Positions 32,336-40,747 of a DNA stretch of 64,000 bases are shown piece by piece. The translations under genes and the position numbers were made by a program. Source of the DNA: Ilumatobacter sp963746265. Its GTDB lineage: Bacteria; Actinomycetota; Acidimicrobiia; Acidimicrobiales; Ilumatobacteraceae. Location: the NCBI GenBank assembly GCA_963746265.1, contig CAVVAM010000007.1:247241-311240 (forward strand). The letters run 5' to 3'. The first letter of the stretch is position 1. The number at the start of each line of letters is the position of its first letter. Below the pieces are notes generated by a model. That model had not been told where the DNA came from. It searched no databases and worked only from the letters and a program-made list of their open reading frames with translations.

Positions 32336-33982
32336 ATGACCTCCGACCGGCCGACCAACCGAGAACTGTGGCAACAGGGGTACGAGTCGTCGCAGCTGCG
32401 CGACGCCGACTTCGAGACGATGTCGGGCATCCCGCTCGAAGCGGTCTACGGACCCGACGACGGTGAGTTCCCCGGACAGTTCCCGTACACCCGCGGGCCG
32501 TACGCGTCGATGTACCGCTCGAAGCTCTGGACGATGCGGATGTTCGCCGGATTCGGCACCGCCGACGACACGAACTGGCGGTTCAAGGAGATCATCAAGG
32601 CGGGTGGCGACGGACTCTCCACGGCGTTCGACATGCCGACCCTGCTCGGCCTCGACTCGGATGACCCGATGTCGCTCGGCGAGGTCGGCCGATGCGGCGT
32701 GGCCATCGACACGATCGCCGACATGGCCGACCTCTACCGCGACATCGACCTCGGAGCGATCACCACCTCGATGACGATCAATTCGCCGGCCGCCGTGATC
32801 TTCGCGATGTTCGTCGCCCAGGCCGAACAGGCCGGTATCCCGCGCGCACGGCTCGGCGGCACCCTGCAGAACGACATCCTGAAGGAGTACCAGGCGCAGA
32901 AGGAGTTCGTCTTCCCACCCCGCCAATCGATGCGACTCGTGCGCGACACGATCGACTTCACGGCAGCCGAGATGCCCCGCTGGCACTCGATCTCCATCTC
33001 CGGATACCACATCCGCGAAGCCGGTTCGACGGCCGTCGAAGAGCTCGCGTTCACGCTCGCCAACGGCTTCGCCTACGTGGAACTGGCGATGCAGGCCGGG
33101 CTCCCCGTCGACGCGTTCGCTCCCCGACTCAGCTTCTTCTTCAACGCCCACATCGACTTCTTCGAGGAGATCGCCAAGTACCGCGCGGCGCGCCGGATCT
33201 GGGCCCGCTGGATGAAGGAACGTTACGGCGCCGAGCACGAACGCTCGATGCAGCTGCGTTTCCACTGCCAGACGGCGGGCGTCTCGCTGACCGCTCAGCA
33301 GCCCGAGGTCAACATCGTACGGACGGCGATCGAGGCGCTCGCCGGCGTGCTCGGCGGTGCACAGTCGCTGCACACCAACTCGATGGACGAGGCGCTCGCA
33401 CTTCCGACCGAGAAGGCGGCACGTCTCGCGCTGCGCACCCAGCAAGTGATCGCGAACGAGACCAACGTGGCCCACGTCGCCGACCCGCTCGGCGGCTCGC
33501 ACTTCGTCGAGGAGCTCACGAGCGAGATGGAACGCCAGGCCGAGGAGCTGTTCTCGCATCTCGACGAGCTCGGCGACGGATCGATGCTGGAGGGGGCCAT
33601 CAAGGGCATCGAGGAGAACTGGTTCCAGGGCAAGATCTCCGACAGCGCCTACGAATTGGAACGCAAGCTCAATGCCGGCCGCCGGATCACGGTCGGGGTC
33701 AACGCCTACACCGACGGCAACGACGAGGATCAGATCGACCTCCTCCGGATCACGACCGAGGACGAGACCCGTCAGCGCAAGCGCCTCGACCAGGTCCGCC
33801 AGGATCGTGACCAGGCCGCCGTCGATGCGGCGCTCGAGCGGGTGCGTGCCGACGCCGCCGACCCGAACATCAATCTGATGCCGGCGCTCATCGATGCCGT
33901 CAAGGTCTCCGCCACGCTCGGCGAGGTCATGCGCACGATGGAGGTCGAGTTCGGACGCCACGTCGAGGTGCCGGTGATCTGA
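32336..33982 (+). CDS. B12-dependent acyl-CoA mutase, large (catalytic) subunit
   Basis: A 548-residue catalytic chain of the methylmalonyl-CoA mutase family, a TIM barrel without the C-terminal B12 domain. Family marks are GPYASMYRSKLWTMRMFAGF, GLSTAFDMPTLLG, GTLQNDILKEYQAQKEFVFP, SISISGYHIREAGST and QSLHTNSMDEALALPTEKAA. The B12 domain is the separate gene just downstream, an arrangement seen in isobutyryl-CoA mutase (IcmA/IcmB) and archaeal-type methylmalonyl-CoA mutase. The tyrosine in MYRS and the arginine in QSMRLV may speak for methylmalonyl-CoA, but I cannot fix the substrate. No MeaB-type chaperone is next to it. Confidence 0.9.
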   Translation: MTSDRPTNRELWQQGYESSQLRDADFETMSGIPLEAVYGPDDGEFPGQFPYTRGPYASMYRSKLWTMRMFAGFGTADDTNWRFKEIIKAGGDGLSTAFDMPTLLGLDSDDPMSLGEVGRCGVAIDTIADMADLYRDIDLGAITTSMTINSPAAVIFAMFVAQAEQAGIPRARLGGTLQNDILKEYQAQKEFVFPPRQSMRLVRDTIDFTAAEMPRWHSISISGYHIREAGSTAVEELAFTLANGFAYVELAMQAGLPVDAFAPRLSFFFNAHIDFFEEIAKYRAARRIWARWMKERYGAEHERSMQLRFHCQTAGVSLTAQQPEVNIVRTAIEALAGVLGGAQSLHTNSMDEALALPTEKAARLALRTQQVIANETNVAHVADPLGGSHFVEELTSEMERQAEELFSHLDELGDGSMLEGAIKGIEENWFQGKISDSAYELERKLNAGRRITVGVNAYTDGNDEDQIDLLRITTEDETRQRKRLDQVRQDRDQAAVDAALERVRADAADPNINLMPALIDAVKVSATLGEVMRTMEVEFGRHVEVPVI

Positions 33983-34377
33983 TGGCCGGCGAACGCATCC
34001 TCATCGCAAAGGTCGGACTCGACGGCCACGATCGCGGGATCAAGGTGGTCGCCCGCATCCTCCGCGACGCCGGCTTCGAGGTGATCTACACGGGGCTGTT
34101 CCAGACACCCGAGACGGTGGCCGCCGCGGCAGTCGACGAGGACGTCGACGCGATCGGCCTGTCGATGTTGTCGGGTGCTCACATGACGCTCGCACCGCTC
34201 GTCGTGGAGGAAGTCCGCAAGCGCGGCAGCGACATCCCGGTGATCCTCGGCGGCATCGTGCCCGACCACGACCTCGAGGCGCTGCGCGAGGCGGGCATCT
34301 CGACGGTGCTCACGCCGGGCGCAACCGCCGAGCAGATCGCCGACGAGGTGCGCGCGGCGATCCACGCCGAGGTGTGA
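33982..34377 (+). CDS. B12-binding small subunit of the acyl-CoA mutase
   Basis: A 131-residue Rossmann-like cobalamin-binding domain. The lower-ligand histidine sits in KVGLDGHDRGIKV (DxHxxG), followed by LSMLSGAHMTLAPLVVEEV and ILGGIVPDHD, TPGATAEQI, the usual nucleotide-tail contacts. Its start overlaps the mutase stop by one base (TGATG), so both subunits are made in coupled amounts. It carries adenosylcobalamin for the large subunit. Confidence 0.94.
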   Translation: MAGERILIAKVGLDGHDRGIKVVARILRDAGFEVIYTGLFQTPETVAAAAVDEDVDAIGLSMLSGAHMTLAPLVVEEVRKRGSDIPVILGGIVPDHDLEALREAGISTVLTPGATAEQIADEVRAAIHAEV

Positions 34378-34419
34378 CCCGGGCGGCCCACCGCCGCAGC
34401 CTCGTGCCGCTCGGAAGGG

Positions 34420-34860
34420 CTAGACGACCGACATCCGGGTGAACGCGAGCTCGACGATCTCATCGACGGCGTCGCTGCTGTCGGCGTCGAGCACGGAGAA
34501 CCGGTAGGCGGCCGGGAACGCATCGGTGAACTGCCAGGCCCACACGGTCTGCCGTCGCTCGTCGTTGAGTTGGACGGTCACGTTCCGACGCACGTCGTCG
34601 TCACCAGCGCAGACCTGCTCCCACCACTCGTACAGGTCCCGTTCCCCTCGCAAACCGCGGGTGAGCACGAGGTTCGTGTAGGTCACGAGACCCGGTCGTT
34701 TCTGCGGCTCGAGCAACTTGTCGTTGCCGGCGCGCGATGTCACGACAGCGGTCGTCGCGACGGGCAGTTCGACGGTCCGGAACGGTCTCGGCGGCTCACC
34801 GGCGCCCAGGTCCACGACGAAATAGGAGCGCTCGTACGCATGATCACGGGAGACCGACAT
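34420..34860 (-). CDS. orphan T4 gp19-like phage tail tube protein
   Basis: A 146-residue protein that follows the TIGR02241/T4 gp19 tail-tube pattern: an N-terminal strand (RSYFVVDLGAGEP), the central LEPQKRPGLVTYTNLVLTRG, LYEWWEQVC, RRNVTVQLNDERRQTVWAWQ and FPAAYRFSVLDAD, ending in the usual VELAFTRM strand. Such proteins stack as hexameric rings in phage tails and in extracellular contractile injection systems. No sheath, baseplate, spike, protease or ATPase gene lies nearby, so this is an isolated member between metabolic genes. It could belong to a system encoded elsewhere or have a new role. Confidence 0.7.
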   Translation of the reverse strand: MSVSRDHAYERSYFVVDLGAGEPPRPFRTVELPVATTAVVTSRAGNDKLLEPQKRPGLVTYTNLVLTRGLRGERDLYEWWEQVCAGDDDVRRNVTVQLNDERRQTVWAWQFTDAFPAAYRFSVLDADSSDAVDEIVELAFTRMSVV

Positions 34861-34994
34861 GACGACATCGTGGCACGTGCCGGATCCGCCGTCACCCGGT
34901 TCTTCGGTCCGACGACGGATCGGCGGCGGCGCGACGTAGACGTCGCTCGACGACGCATCGTGCCGCTCGCGTCGCGATCGCTAGCGTCCGCTCC

Positions 34995-37328
34995 ATGACG
35001 AGTGACCTGGCATCGACGATCGCCACGGCGGTTCACGACGCTCTCGGTGCGGGCGATCGGCTCGCGGTCGCTGCGGCCCTGCACTGCGTCGACCCCGACG
35101 ATCTGGCCACGTTCTTCCACACCAGCCTCGCGGTCGAGGCCGAGGAGCCGCCGATCGGCCATGGCCTCCCGGCATCCCCGGGCGCAGCGAGTGGACGGAT
35201 CGTGCTGACCGCCGACGAGGCGGTCGCTGCGGGAGACCGAGGCGAGGCCGTGATCCTCCTGCGGTCCGAGACCACGCCCGACGACGTCCTCGGCATGCAG
35301 GCGGCGCGCGGCGTGCTCACCGTTCGCGGCGGGCTCGTCAGTCACGCCGCCGTCGTCGCCCGCGGGTGGGGCATCCCGGCGGTCGTCGGCGCGTCGGAGA
35401 TCGTGATCGACGGCGATGCGATCACGATCGGTGCCGATCGGTTGAACGCCGGCGACGAGATCACCATCGACGGCGGCACCGGAGCGATCTACCGGGGTGC
35501 CCTCGCCACGGCGAGCGCCGACCCACCACCGGAGCTCGACACCTTGCTGGCGTGGGCCGACGCCGTCGCGGCCGGTCACGTCGAGGTGCGCGCCAACGCC
35601 GACACCCAGGGGGATGCGACACAGGGCCGCCGAAACGGCGCCCAAGGCATCGGCCTCTGCCGGACCGAGCACATGTTCCTGGCCGCCGACCGGTTGCCGA
35701 TCATGCGGCGGTTCATCCTGAGCGATGACACCGAGACCGAGGCGGCGGCGCTGGCCGAACTCGAACGGGCGCAGATCGACGACTTCGAGACCGTGCTCGA
35801 TGCCATGGACGGTCTCCCCGTGACGGTCAGGCTGCTCGACCCACCGCTGCACGAGTTCCTTCCCGACCTGGTCGACCTCAGCGTCAAGGCAGCTTGCGGC
35901 GAACTCGACGCAGTCGGTGCGGCCGAGCTCGATGCCGTCCGACGAATGCACGAGACGAACCCGATGATCGGTACCCGAGGTGTTCGCCTGGGCGTCATCC
36001 GCAGCGGTCTCTACGAGATGCAGGTCCGGGCGCTCTGCACGGCGGCCGCCAACCTGTTCGAGCGTGGACGGCACCCACGTGTCGAGATCATGATCCCCCT
36101 GGTCGTCGATGCCGAGGAGCTCCGGATCGCGCGGAGTTGGGTGACCGCGGTGCTCGACGAGATCGGCCACCCGGAGTTGGCGTCCGACGTGATCACCGTC
36201 GGCGCCATGATCGAGACACCCAGAGCCGCCCTCACGGCCGGGGCGCTCGCGGAGCACGCCGACTTCTTCTCCTTCGGTACGAACGATCTCACCCAGCTGA
36301 CCTATGCATTCAGCCGAGACGACGTCGAGTCGCGGCTGCTACCCGCCTATCAGGCGTACGGCATCCTGCCCGCCAACCCGTTCGCCGAACTCGACGAGGC
36401 AGGAGTGGGCGAGCTGGTGCGCATCGCGTGCGAGGCGACCCGGGCGTCGTCACCGACGACCAAGTTGGGGGCGTGCGGAGAGCACGCCGGCCATCCGGAA
36501 TCTGCGAACTTCCTCGTCCGACTCGGCGTCGACTCGGTGAGCTGCTCGCCGTTCCGGGTGCCGCTCGCCCGTCTCGCCGTCGCCCAGGCGCTGCTGGCGT
36601 GCGGCCGGGTCAACGTCAACGACATCGATCTCGATCGCCTGCGTGCCGTCGCCGACGCGGCGACCAGCGTGGCCCGCGACGCCGACGCGACCGCGTACGT
36701 CACGTCGGCAGCGACCGGCTCGATCGACATCGAGATCGACGAAGCGATCGTGCTGCACACCCTTCGCATCCGCGGCTTCGTCACCAACGACGCGTTCGTC
36801 GAATCGCTCGGGGATCACCCGGCATCGATCCTGAGCGACCTGCTCGACGCCGGGATGGTGCGCCACTTCGAAGCCCGCGACATGTACGGCCTCCTGCCGC
36901 TGGGCAAGGATCGCCACGTCGAACTGCTCGACTCGATCGCCCCGTCCGACTCGGTGGCGTCACTGCATCCCTCGTACCAGCGGTTCCTCGAACTCAACGA
37001 CCGCTTCAAGCGGCTCTGCACGAACTGGCAGGTTCGCGACGGCAAACCGAACGATCACACCGATGCCGAGCACGACGACCGGTGTACCGATGAGTTGGCA
37101 CGGCTGTCGACGGACACACGACCCGTCATCGCCGAGATCGCCGACGTGATGCCGAGGTTCGGCCGCTACGCCGATCGACTGTCGCGGGCCGCCACGTGCG
37201 TTGCCGAGGGCGACTCGAGGAAGTTCACCGGCGTCATGTGCGAGTCGTTCCACGACATCTGGATGGAACTCCACGAGGACCTGATCTTGGTCCAGCGAAT
37301 CGACCGCGTCGCCGAAGGCAGTTTCTGA
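34995..37328 (+). CDS. PPDK-like protein: phosphohistidine and PEP/pyruvate domains without ATP-grasp, with a C-terminal extension
   Basis: A 777-residue protein. Residues 55-175 are the phosphohistidine swivelling domain (LPASPGAASGRIV, His117 in GGLVSHAAVVARGWG). Residues 195-540 are the PEP/pyruvate TIM barrel (GAQGIGLCRTEHMF, VTVRLLDPPLHEFLPDL, FFSFGTNDLTQLTYAFSRDD, catalytic cysteine in GACGEHAGHPES). The N-terminal ATP-grasp half of pyruvate phosphate dikinase is absent; only about 50 helical residues precede the His domain. Residues 560-777 form a helical extension with ELNDRFKRLCTNWQVRDGK, CESFHDIWMELHEDLI. It can hardly make PEP alone; it may be phosphorylated by a partner kinase or act in regulation. 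Confidence 0.82.
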   Translation: MTSDLASTIATAVHDALGAGDRLAVAAALHCVDPDDLATFFHTSLAVEAEEPPIGHGLPASPGAASGRIVLTADEAVAAGDRGEAVILLRSETTPDDVLGMQAARGVLTVRGGLVSHAAVVARGWGIPAVVGASEIVIDGDAITIGADRLNAGDEITIDGGTGAIYRGALATASADPPPELDTLLAWADAVAAGHVEVRANADTQGDATQGRRNGAQGIGLCRTEHMFLAADRLPIMRRFILSDDTETEAAALAELERAQIDDFETVLDAMDGLPVTVRLLDPPLHEFLPDLVDLSVKAACGELDAVGAAELDAVRRMHETNPMIGTRGVRLGVIRSGLYEMQVRALCTAAANLFERGRHPRVEIMIPLVVDAEELRIARSWVTAVLDEIGHPELASDVITVGAMIETPRAALTAGALAEHADFFSFGTNDLTQLTYAFSRDDVESRLLPAYQAYGILPANPFAELDEAGVGELVRIACEATRASSPTTKLGACGEHAGHPESANFLVRLGVDSVSCSPFRVPLARLAVAQALLACGRVNVNDIDLDRLRAVADAATSVARDADATAYVTSAATGSIDIEIDEAIVLHTLRIRGFVTNDAFVESLGDHPASILSDLLDAGMVRHFEARDMYGLLPLGKDRHVELLDSIAPSDSVASLHPSYQRFLELNDRFKRLCTNWQVRDGKPNDHTDAEHDDRCTDELARLSTDTRPVIAEIADVMPRFGRYADRLSRAATCVAEGDSRKFTGVMCESFHDIWMELHEDLILVQRIDRVAEGSF

Positions 37329-37560
37329 GCGCCGCCGCAGCGCTGGTCCATCCCGATCAGGCGATAGTCGCCGGCCGGCGCTCGTGGGGATTCCAGGGCA
37401 CGGTCGCCCAGAGCTCGTCGGCCGACCTCCTGCCGCAGGATGCGATCAAGACCGGGTGACCGTCGCCTTCCACGTCGTAGCGGACGGACACGTCACCATC
37501 GGCGAAGACCGGCAGACATCTCGTTCTCGCCGACGGCGTCGTCGAGTCCGGCGACGGCAA
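37329..37560 (-). pseudogene. N-terminal remnant of an alpha/beta hydrolase
   Basis: The minus strand carries LPVFADGDVSVRYDVEGDGH followed by PVLI and DELWATVPWNPHERRP, the typical start of an alpha/beta hydrolase. It then stops, but the +1 frame goes on with YRLIGMDQRCGGAQ, the strand-helix that follows in intact relatives. A single lost base near 37362 therefore broke the frame, and the remaining 200 or so residues, including the catalytic serine, are absent; the fragment runs into the end of the PPDK-like gene. It is a dead remnant. Confidence 0.65.
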
Positions 37561-37619
37561 GGGCCTGCTCGTCGACTTCGACCATGATGTCGAGCCACTA
37601 CCGGGAACGCACGGAGCGA

Positions 37620-38132
37620 TCAGGAACGCACGAGCGCGACGATCTCGTCGGCGACCGCGGCCGGGCTCCGGCCGTCGGTGTCGATCGACCGGAAGGCTCC
37701 GTACGCCTCGGTGCGCTCGGCGAGCAGACGCTCGACGCGTCGGCGGACGTCGTCGCCCGCCAACATCGGCCGCGACGCGACGCTGTCACCGGTCGCGACC
37801 CGCTCGAGGATGGTGTCAATCGTCGCCGTGAGGCAGAACACGTCACCGGTCGCAGCCAACCGCTGCACGTTGACCGCGTCGACCAGCATCCGCCCGCCGG
37901 TCGCGACCACCAGTCCACGACGGTCGGCGAGCTCGTCGGCGACGTCGCGCTCGAACCGCCGGAACGCCCCTTCGCCGTGCTCGGCGAAGATCGTCGGGAT
38001 CGGACCGTGCCTCGCTTCGATCACGGCGTCGGTGTCGACGAACTCGTAGCCGAGCCGCTCGGCGAGGACACGGCCGACGGTGGTCTTGCCCGTTCCCATG
38101 AACCCCGTGAGCACCACGTTGCGATCGACCAT
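37620..38132 (-). CDS. aroK: shikimate kinase
   Basis: A 170-residue P-loop kinase that phosphorylates shikimate at O3 in the chorismate route. Walker A is TGFMGTGKTTVGR, shikimate contacts are FVDTDAVIE (Asp) and FRRFERDVADEL (Arg), the GG motif is VVATGGRML, and the LID arginine is in VASRPMLAG. The GGG triad of classic AroK is only partly kept (GGR). It stands apart from other aro genes, so gluconate-kinase-like function is a remote alternative. Confidence 0.85.
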   Translation of the reverse strand: MVDRNVVLTGFMGTGKTTVGRVLAERLGYEFVDTDAVIEARHGPIPTIFAEHGEGAFRRFERDVADELADRRGLVVATGGRMLVDAVNVQRLAATGDVFCLTATIDTILERVATGDSVASRPMLAGDDVRRRVERLLAERTEAYGAFRSIDTDGRSPAAVADEIVALVRS

Positions 38133-38485
38133 TCCGCCAGCAGGCTACGCCGGGCATCACATCGGCGACCGGCGGAGGTGACGAGGTATCCGAGCTCCCT
38201 CCCTGCCGGCGAGTTGGTCGTTGGCGGCGCCCGACGTGATCGCACCGGGAACACCCGCCCGAACCTGTCGACCGGGTCGACCGCCGGACAGATGCGGCGA
38301 CGCGCTCTGCATTCCGTGGTGTCGGCTTCGACACGAACGCGGCGACCGTCTGCCGACCGCACCAGCGGCGGCCGGTCGGTCTCCGTGTGGGTCTCCGGAT
38401 CGGTCACGCCACGGCGAGCGGGTACGCCGTGCTCCTGATCGTGTCGGTCGCCCTGAGGGTCGCCGCGGCAACCTAGGGTCCGGTC
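38133..38485. other. intergenic region before the double hot-dog gene
   Basis: About 350 bases between the divergently transcribed shikimate kinase and hot-dog protein genes. I see no coding signal that persists in one frame, no RNA and no strong palindrome. It should hold both promoters. Confidence 0.4.
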
Positions 38486-39235
38486 GTGAGCGATGTACCG
38501 CAGATCTGGTCCGTGCGAGCCCGGAACCTTCGGGAGCACGCCGACAACGTGATCCACACCGACATCGGGGCGCAGGCGGCCGGCTTCCCGTCCGCCCTGG
38601 TGGCCGGTGTCACGACCTACGGCTATCTGACCCACCCGCTGGTCGCCGCATGGGGCGTCGACTGGGTGGCGCGTGGCGGCGGCGAAGTCAGGTTCAGAGC
38701 ACCGGTGTTCGCCGGCGCGCTCGTCGAGTGCGTGCCGACGTCGATCGACGACACCACGTCGACCGGCGCGGTGACGGTCGTGGCCATCTGCCCCGACCAG
38801 GAACGCAACCCGCGAGTCACGTTCGATGCCGTGCGCGATGCCGGACCACCGCCGGCGATGCGGGACGGCGAGCGGCGGCCGTCGAGACAGTTCACGCTGG
38901 GCGACGACTTCGCCGCCGACTACGGCCGGCGCGCCGGGGACGACCTGACGCTCTACACCGATCACGGCATCATGCACCCGGTCACGTGGCTGCGGATCGC
39001 CAACCGGATCATGTCGACCGACCTCGTCAACGGCGCCTGGATCCACACGCGCAGCATCATCCGACACCACGCGCCCGGTCCGGTCGGCGCGGTCGTCGAC
39101 GTGCACGCAACCGTGGTCGACCGGTTCCAGCATGGCGGCACCCGAGCGATCGTCGATGTGCGGATCGAGCACGACGGGCAACCGGTCGCAACGCTCGAAC
39201 ACGAGGCGATCATCGATCTCACCTCCACCGACTGA
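38486..39235 (+). CDS. MaoC-like double hot-dog protein
   Basis: A 249-residue protein with two hot-dog halves. The first half holds AGFPSALVAGVTTYGYLTHP, and the next strands GGEVRFRAPVFAGALVE are typical of MaoC/(R)-hydratase proteins. The second half (THGIMHPVTWLRIANRIMS-like region, then IIRHHAPGPVGAVVDVHATV) resembles a thioesterase hot-dog. A canonical Asp/His hydratase pair is not obvious. The GTG 38486 start follows a long upstream gap, and the epoxide hydrolase gene follows 33 bases downstream. Probably acts on CoA thioesters. Confidence 0.75.
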   Translation: MSDVPQIWSVRARNLREHADNVIHTDIGAQAAGFPSALVAGVTTYGYLTHPLVAAWGVDWVARGGGEVRFRAPVFAGALVECVPTSIDDTTSTGAVTVVAICPDQERNPRVTFDAVRDAGPPPAMRDGERRPSRQFTLGDDFAADYGRRAGDDLTLYTDHGIMHPVTWLRIANRIMSTDLVNGAWIHTRSIIRHHAPGPVGAVVDVHATVVDRFQHGGTRAIVDVRIEHDGQPVATLEHEAIIDLTSTD

Positions 39236-39268
39236 CCGCACACTGCGACAGCTGTCTACGGTCGCGCC

Positions 39269-40405
39269 ATGAGCGAAGCGATCCGACCGTTCGAGATCGA
39301 CGTGCCCGACGAGGTCCTCGACGATCTCCGGCGACGCCTGCACGCCACACGCTGGCCCGACGCGGAGCTCGTCGACGACTGGTCGCAGGGCTTGCCGCTC
39401 GCCTATCTCCGCGACGTGTGCGACTACTGGGCCGACGACTACGACTGGCGAACTCGCGAAGCGGCGCTGAACCGGTTCGATCAGTTCGTCACCGAACTCG
39501 ACCGCGTCGACATCCACTTCATCCACCAACGCTCGTCGAACCCGAACGCGGTTCCACTGCTCCTCACACACGGGTGGCCGGGATCGGTCGTCGAGTTCCA
39601 CAAGGTGATCGAACCGCTCACCGAGCCCCAGAACCACGGCGGCGATGCGGCAGACGCGTTCCACGTCATCGCGCCGTCGCTGCCCGGGTTCGGGTTCTCG
39701 GGTAAACCGACCGAGACGGGATGGAGGGTCGAGAAGATCGCCGATGTCTGGCGCGCACTGATGGGACGGATCGGCTACGAGGAGTTCGTTGCGCAGGGAG
39801 GCGACTGGGGCTCGGCGGTGACCGCGGCACTCGGACGGCGCCATCCGACGCACTGCACCGCCGTGCACATGACCCTTGCGATGGGAGCCCGCCCGAAGGC
39901 CGAGCCGACCACACCCGAGGAACTCCGTGCGATCGAACAGATGCAGTACTACCGCGAGTGGGATTCGGGCTATGCGACCCAGCAGAAATCGCGGCCCCAG
40001 ACGGTCGGCTACGGCCTCACCGACTCGCCGGCGGGACAGGCCGCGTGGATCCTCGAGAAGTTCTGGGCGTGGACCGACTGCGACGGACACCCCGAGAACG
40101 CCCTGTCACGTGACGAGCTACTCGACAACGTGATGCTCTACTGGGTCACCGAGACGGCCACGTCGTCGGCGCGCCTCTACTGGGAGAGCTTCGGTCGCGG
40201 CGGCAGCCGCGACCCCGTCACCGTGCCGACCGGGTTCGGCGTGTACCCCGCCGAGTTCGTTCGTCCGGTCCGAGCCTGGCTCGGCGACGCGTTCCCGAAC
40301 ATCGTCCACTGGGCCGAGCTCGACGAGGGCGGTCATTTCGCTGCGTTCGAGGTGCCGGGTGTGTTCGTCGCCGACATCCGCGAGTGCTTCCGCCGACAAC
40401 GCTGA
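39269..40405 (+). CDS. epoxide hydrolase (EHN-type alpha/beta hydrolase)
   Basis: A 378-residue enzyme of the microsomal-type epoxide hydrolase family. An N-terminal EHN domain (IRPFEIDVPDEVLDDLRRRL, RWPDAELVDDWSQG) leads into the alpha/beta hydrolase core with oxyanion motif HGWPGS (101-106), nucleophile Asp179 in QGGDWGSAV, a lid, and the catalytic histidine in DEGGHFAAFE. It opens epoxides to diols through an ester intermediate. Likely co-transcribed with the hot-dog protein; the natural substrate is unknown. Confidence 0.93.
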   Translation: MSEAIRPFEIDVPDEVLDDLRRRLHATRWPDAELVDDWSQGLPLAYLRDVCDYWADDYDWRTREAALNRFDQFVTELDRVDIHFIHQRSSNPNAVPLLLTHGWPGSVVEFHKVIEPLTEPQNHGGDAADAFHVIAPSLPGFGFSGKPTETGWRVEKIADVWRALMGRIGYEEFVAQGGDWGSAVTAALGRRHPTHCTAVHMTLAMGARPKAEPTTPEELRAIEQMQYYREWDSGYATQQKSRPQTVGYGLTDSPAGQAAWILEKFWAWTDCDGHPENALSRDELLDNVMLYWVTETATSSARLYWESFGRGGSRDPVTVPTGFGVYPAEFVRPVRAWLGDAFPNIVHWAELDEGGHFAAFEVPGVFVADIRECFRRQR

Positions 40406-40747
40406 CGATGCCGCGACGCTCGTCGTCGGCCGCGACCACCGCACCGACTTTCACCTCGCCGACTCCCACCTCGCCGACTCCCACCTCGCCGACTCCCACC
40501 TCGCGGAGCTCGGCAACGCCACGGAGGAGGCGCGCGGCAACGCACTCGACGTGCTCAGCCGCGCGCATCAGGATGCTCGCCGAAGTCCGGGCTGCGGCGC
40601 GAGGCGCCGAGGAGTTCCGGTCGCCGGGAGCCGATCGTTCGTCGACAACTCATCGCACCCGACTGCGCGCGACGCGTCGCACGTGTTCCGGGGCCCATCG
40701 ATCGCTGCTACGTTGCGAGCGGGGAATCAACACTGGAGGGGAAGATC
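40406..40747. other. intergenic region carrying a 15-bp tandem repeat
   Basis: A 342-base gap between two genes on the same strand. Apart from the repeat at 40452-40504 I see no supported gene. The plus frame across it reads FHLADSHLADSHLADSHLAEL, and the minus frame reads as a repeated EVGVG; neither has a good start or family likeness. Confidence 0.45.
40452..40504. repeat. 15-bp tandem repeat, three and a half copies
   Basis: CACCTCGCCGACTCC is repeated exactly three times (40452-40496) and a half copy follows. The unit is a multiple of three and would encode a pentapeptide (HLADS) on the plus strand, but no convincing gene encloses it. Confidence 0.85.

Noticed and set aside
34420..34860. 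Prophage or complete contractile injection locus around the gp19-like gene
   Set aside because: No integrase, capsid, terminase, sheath, baseplate or lysis gene is present nearby.
38021..40090. Long minus-strand frame over the hot-dog and epoxide hydrolase genes
   Set aside because: Antisense shadow; the plus strand has clear catalytic motifs.
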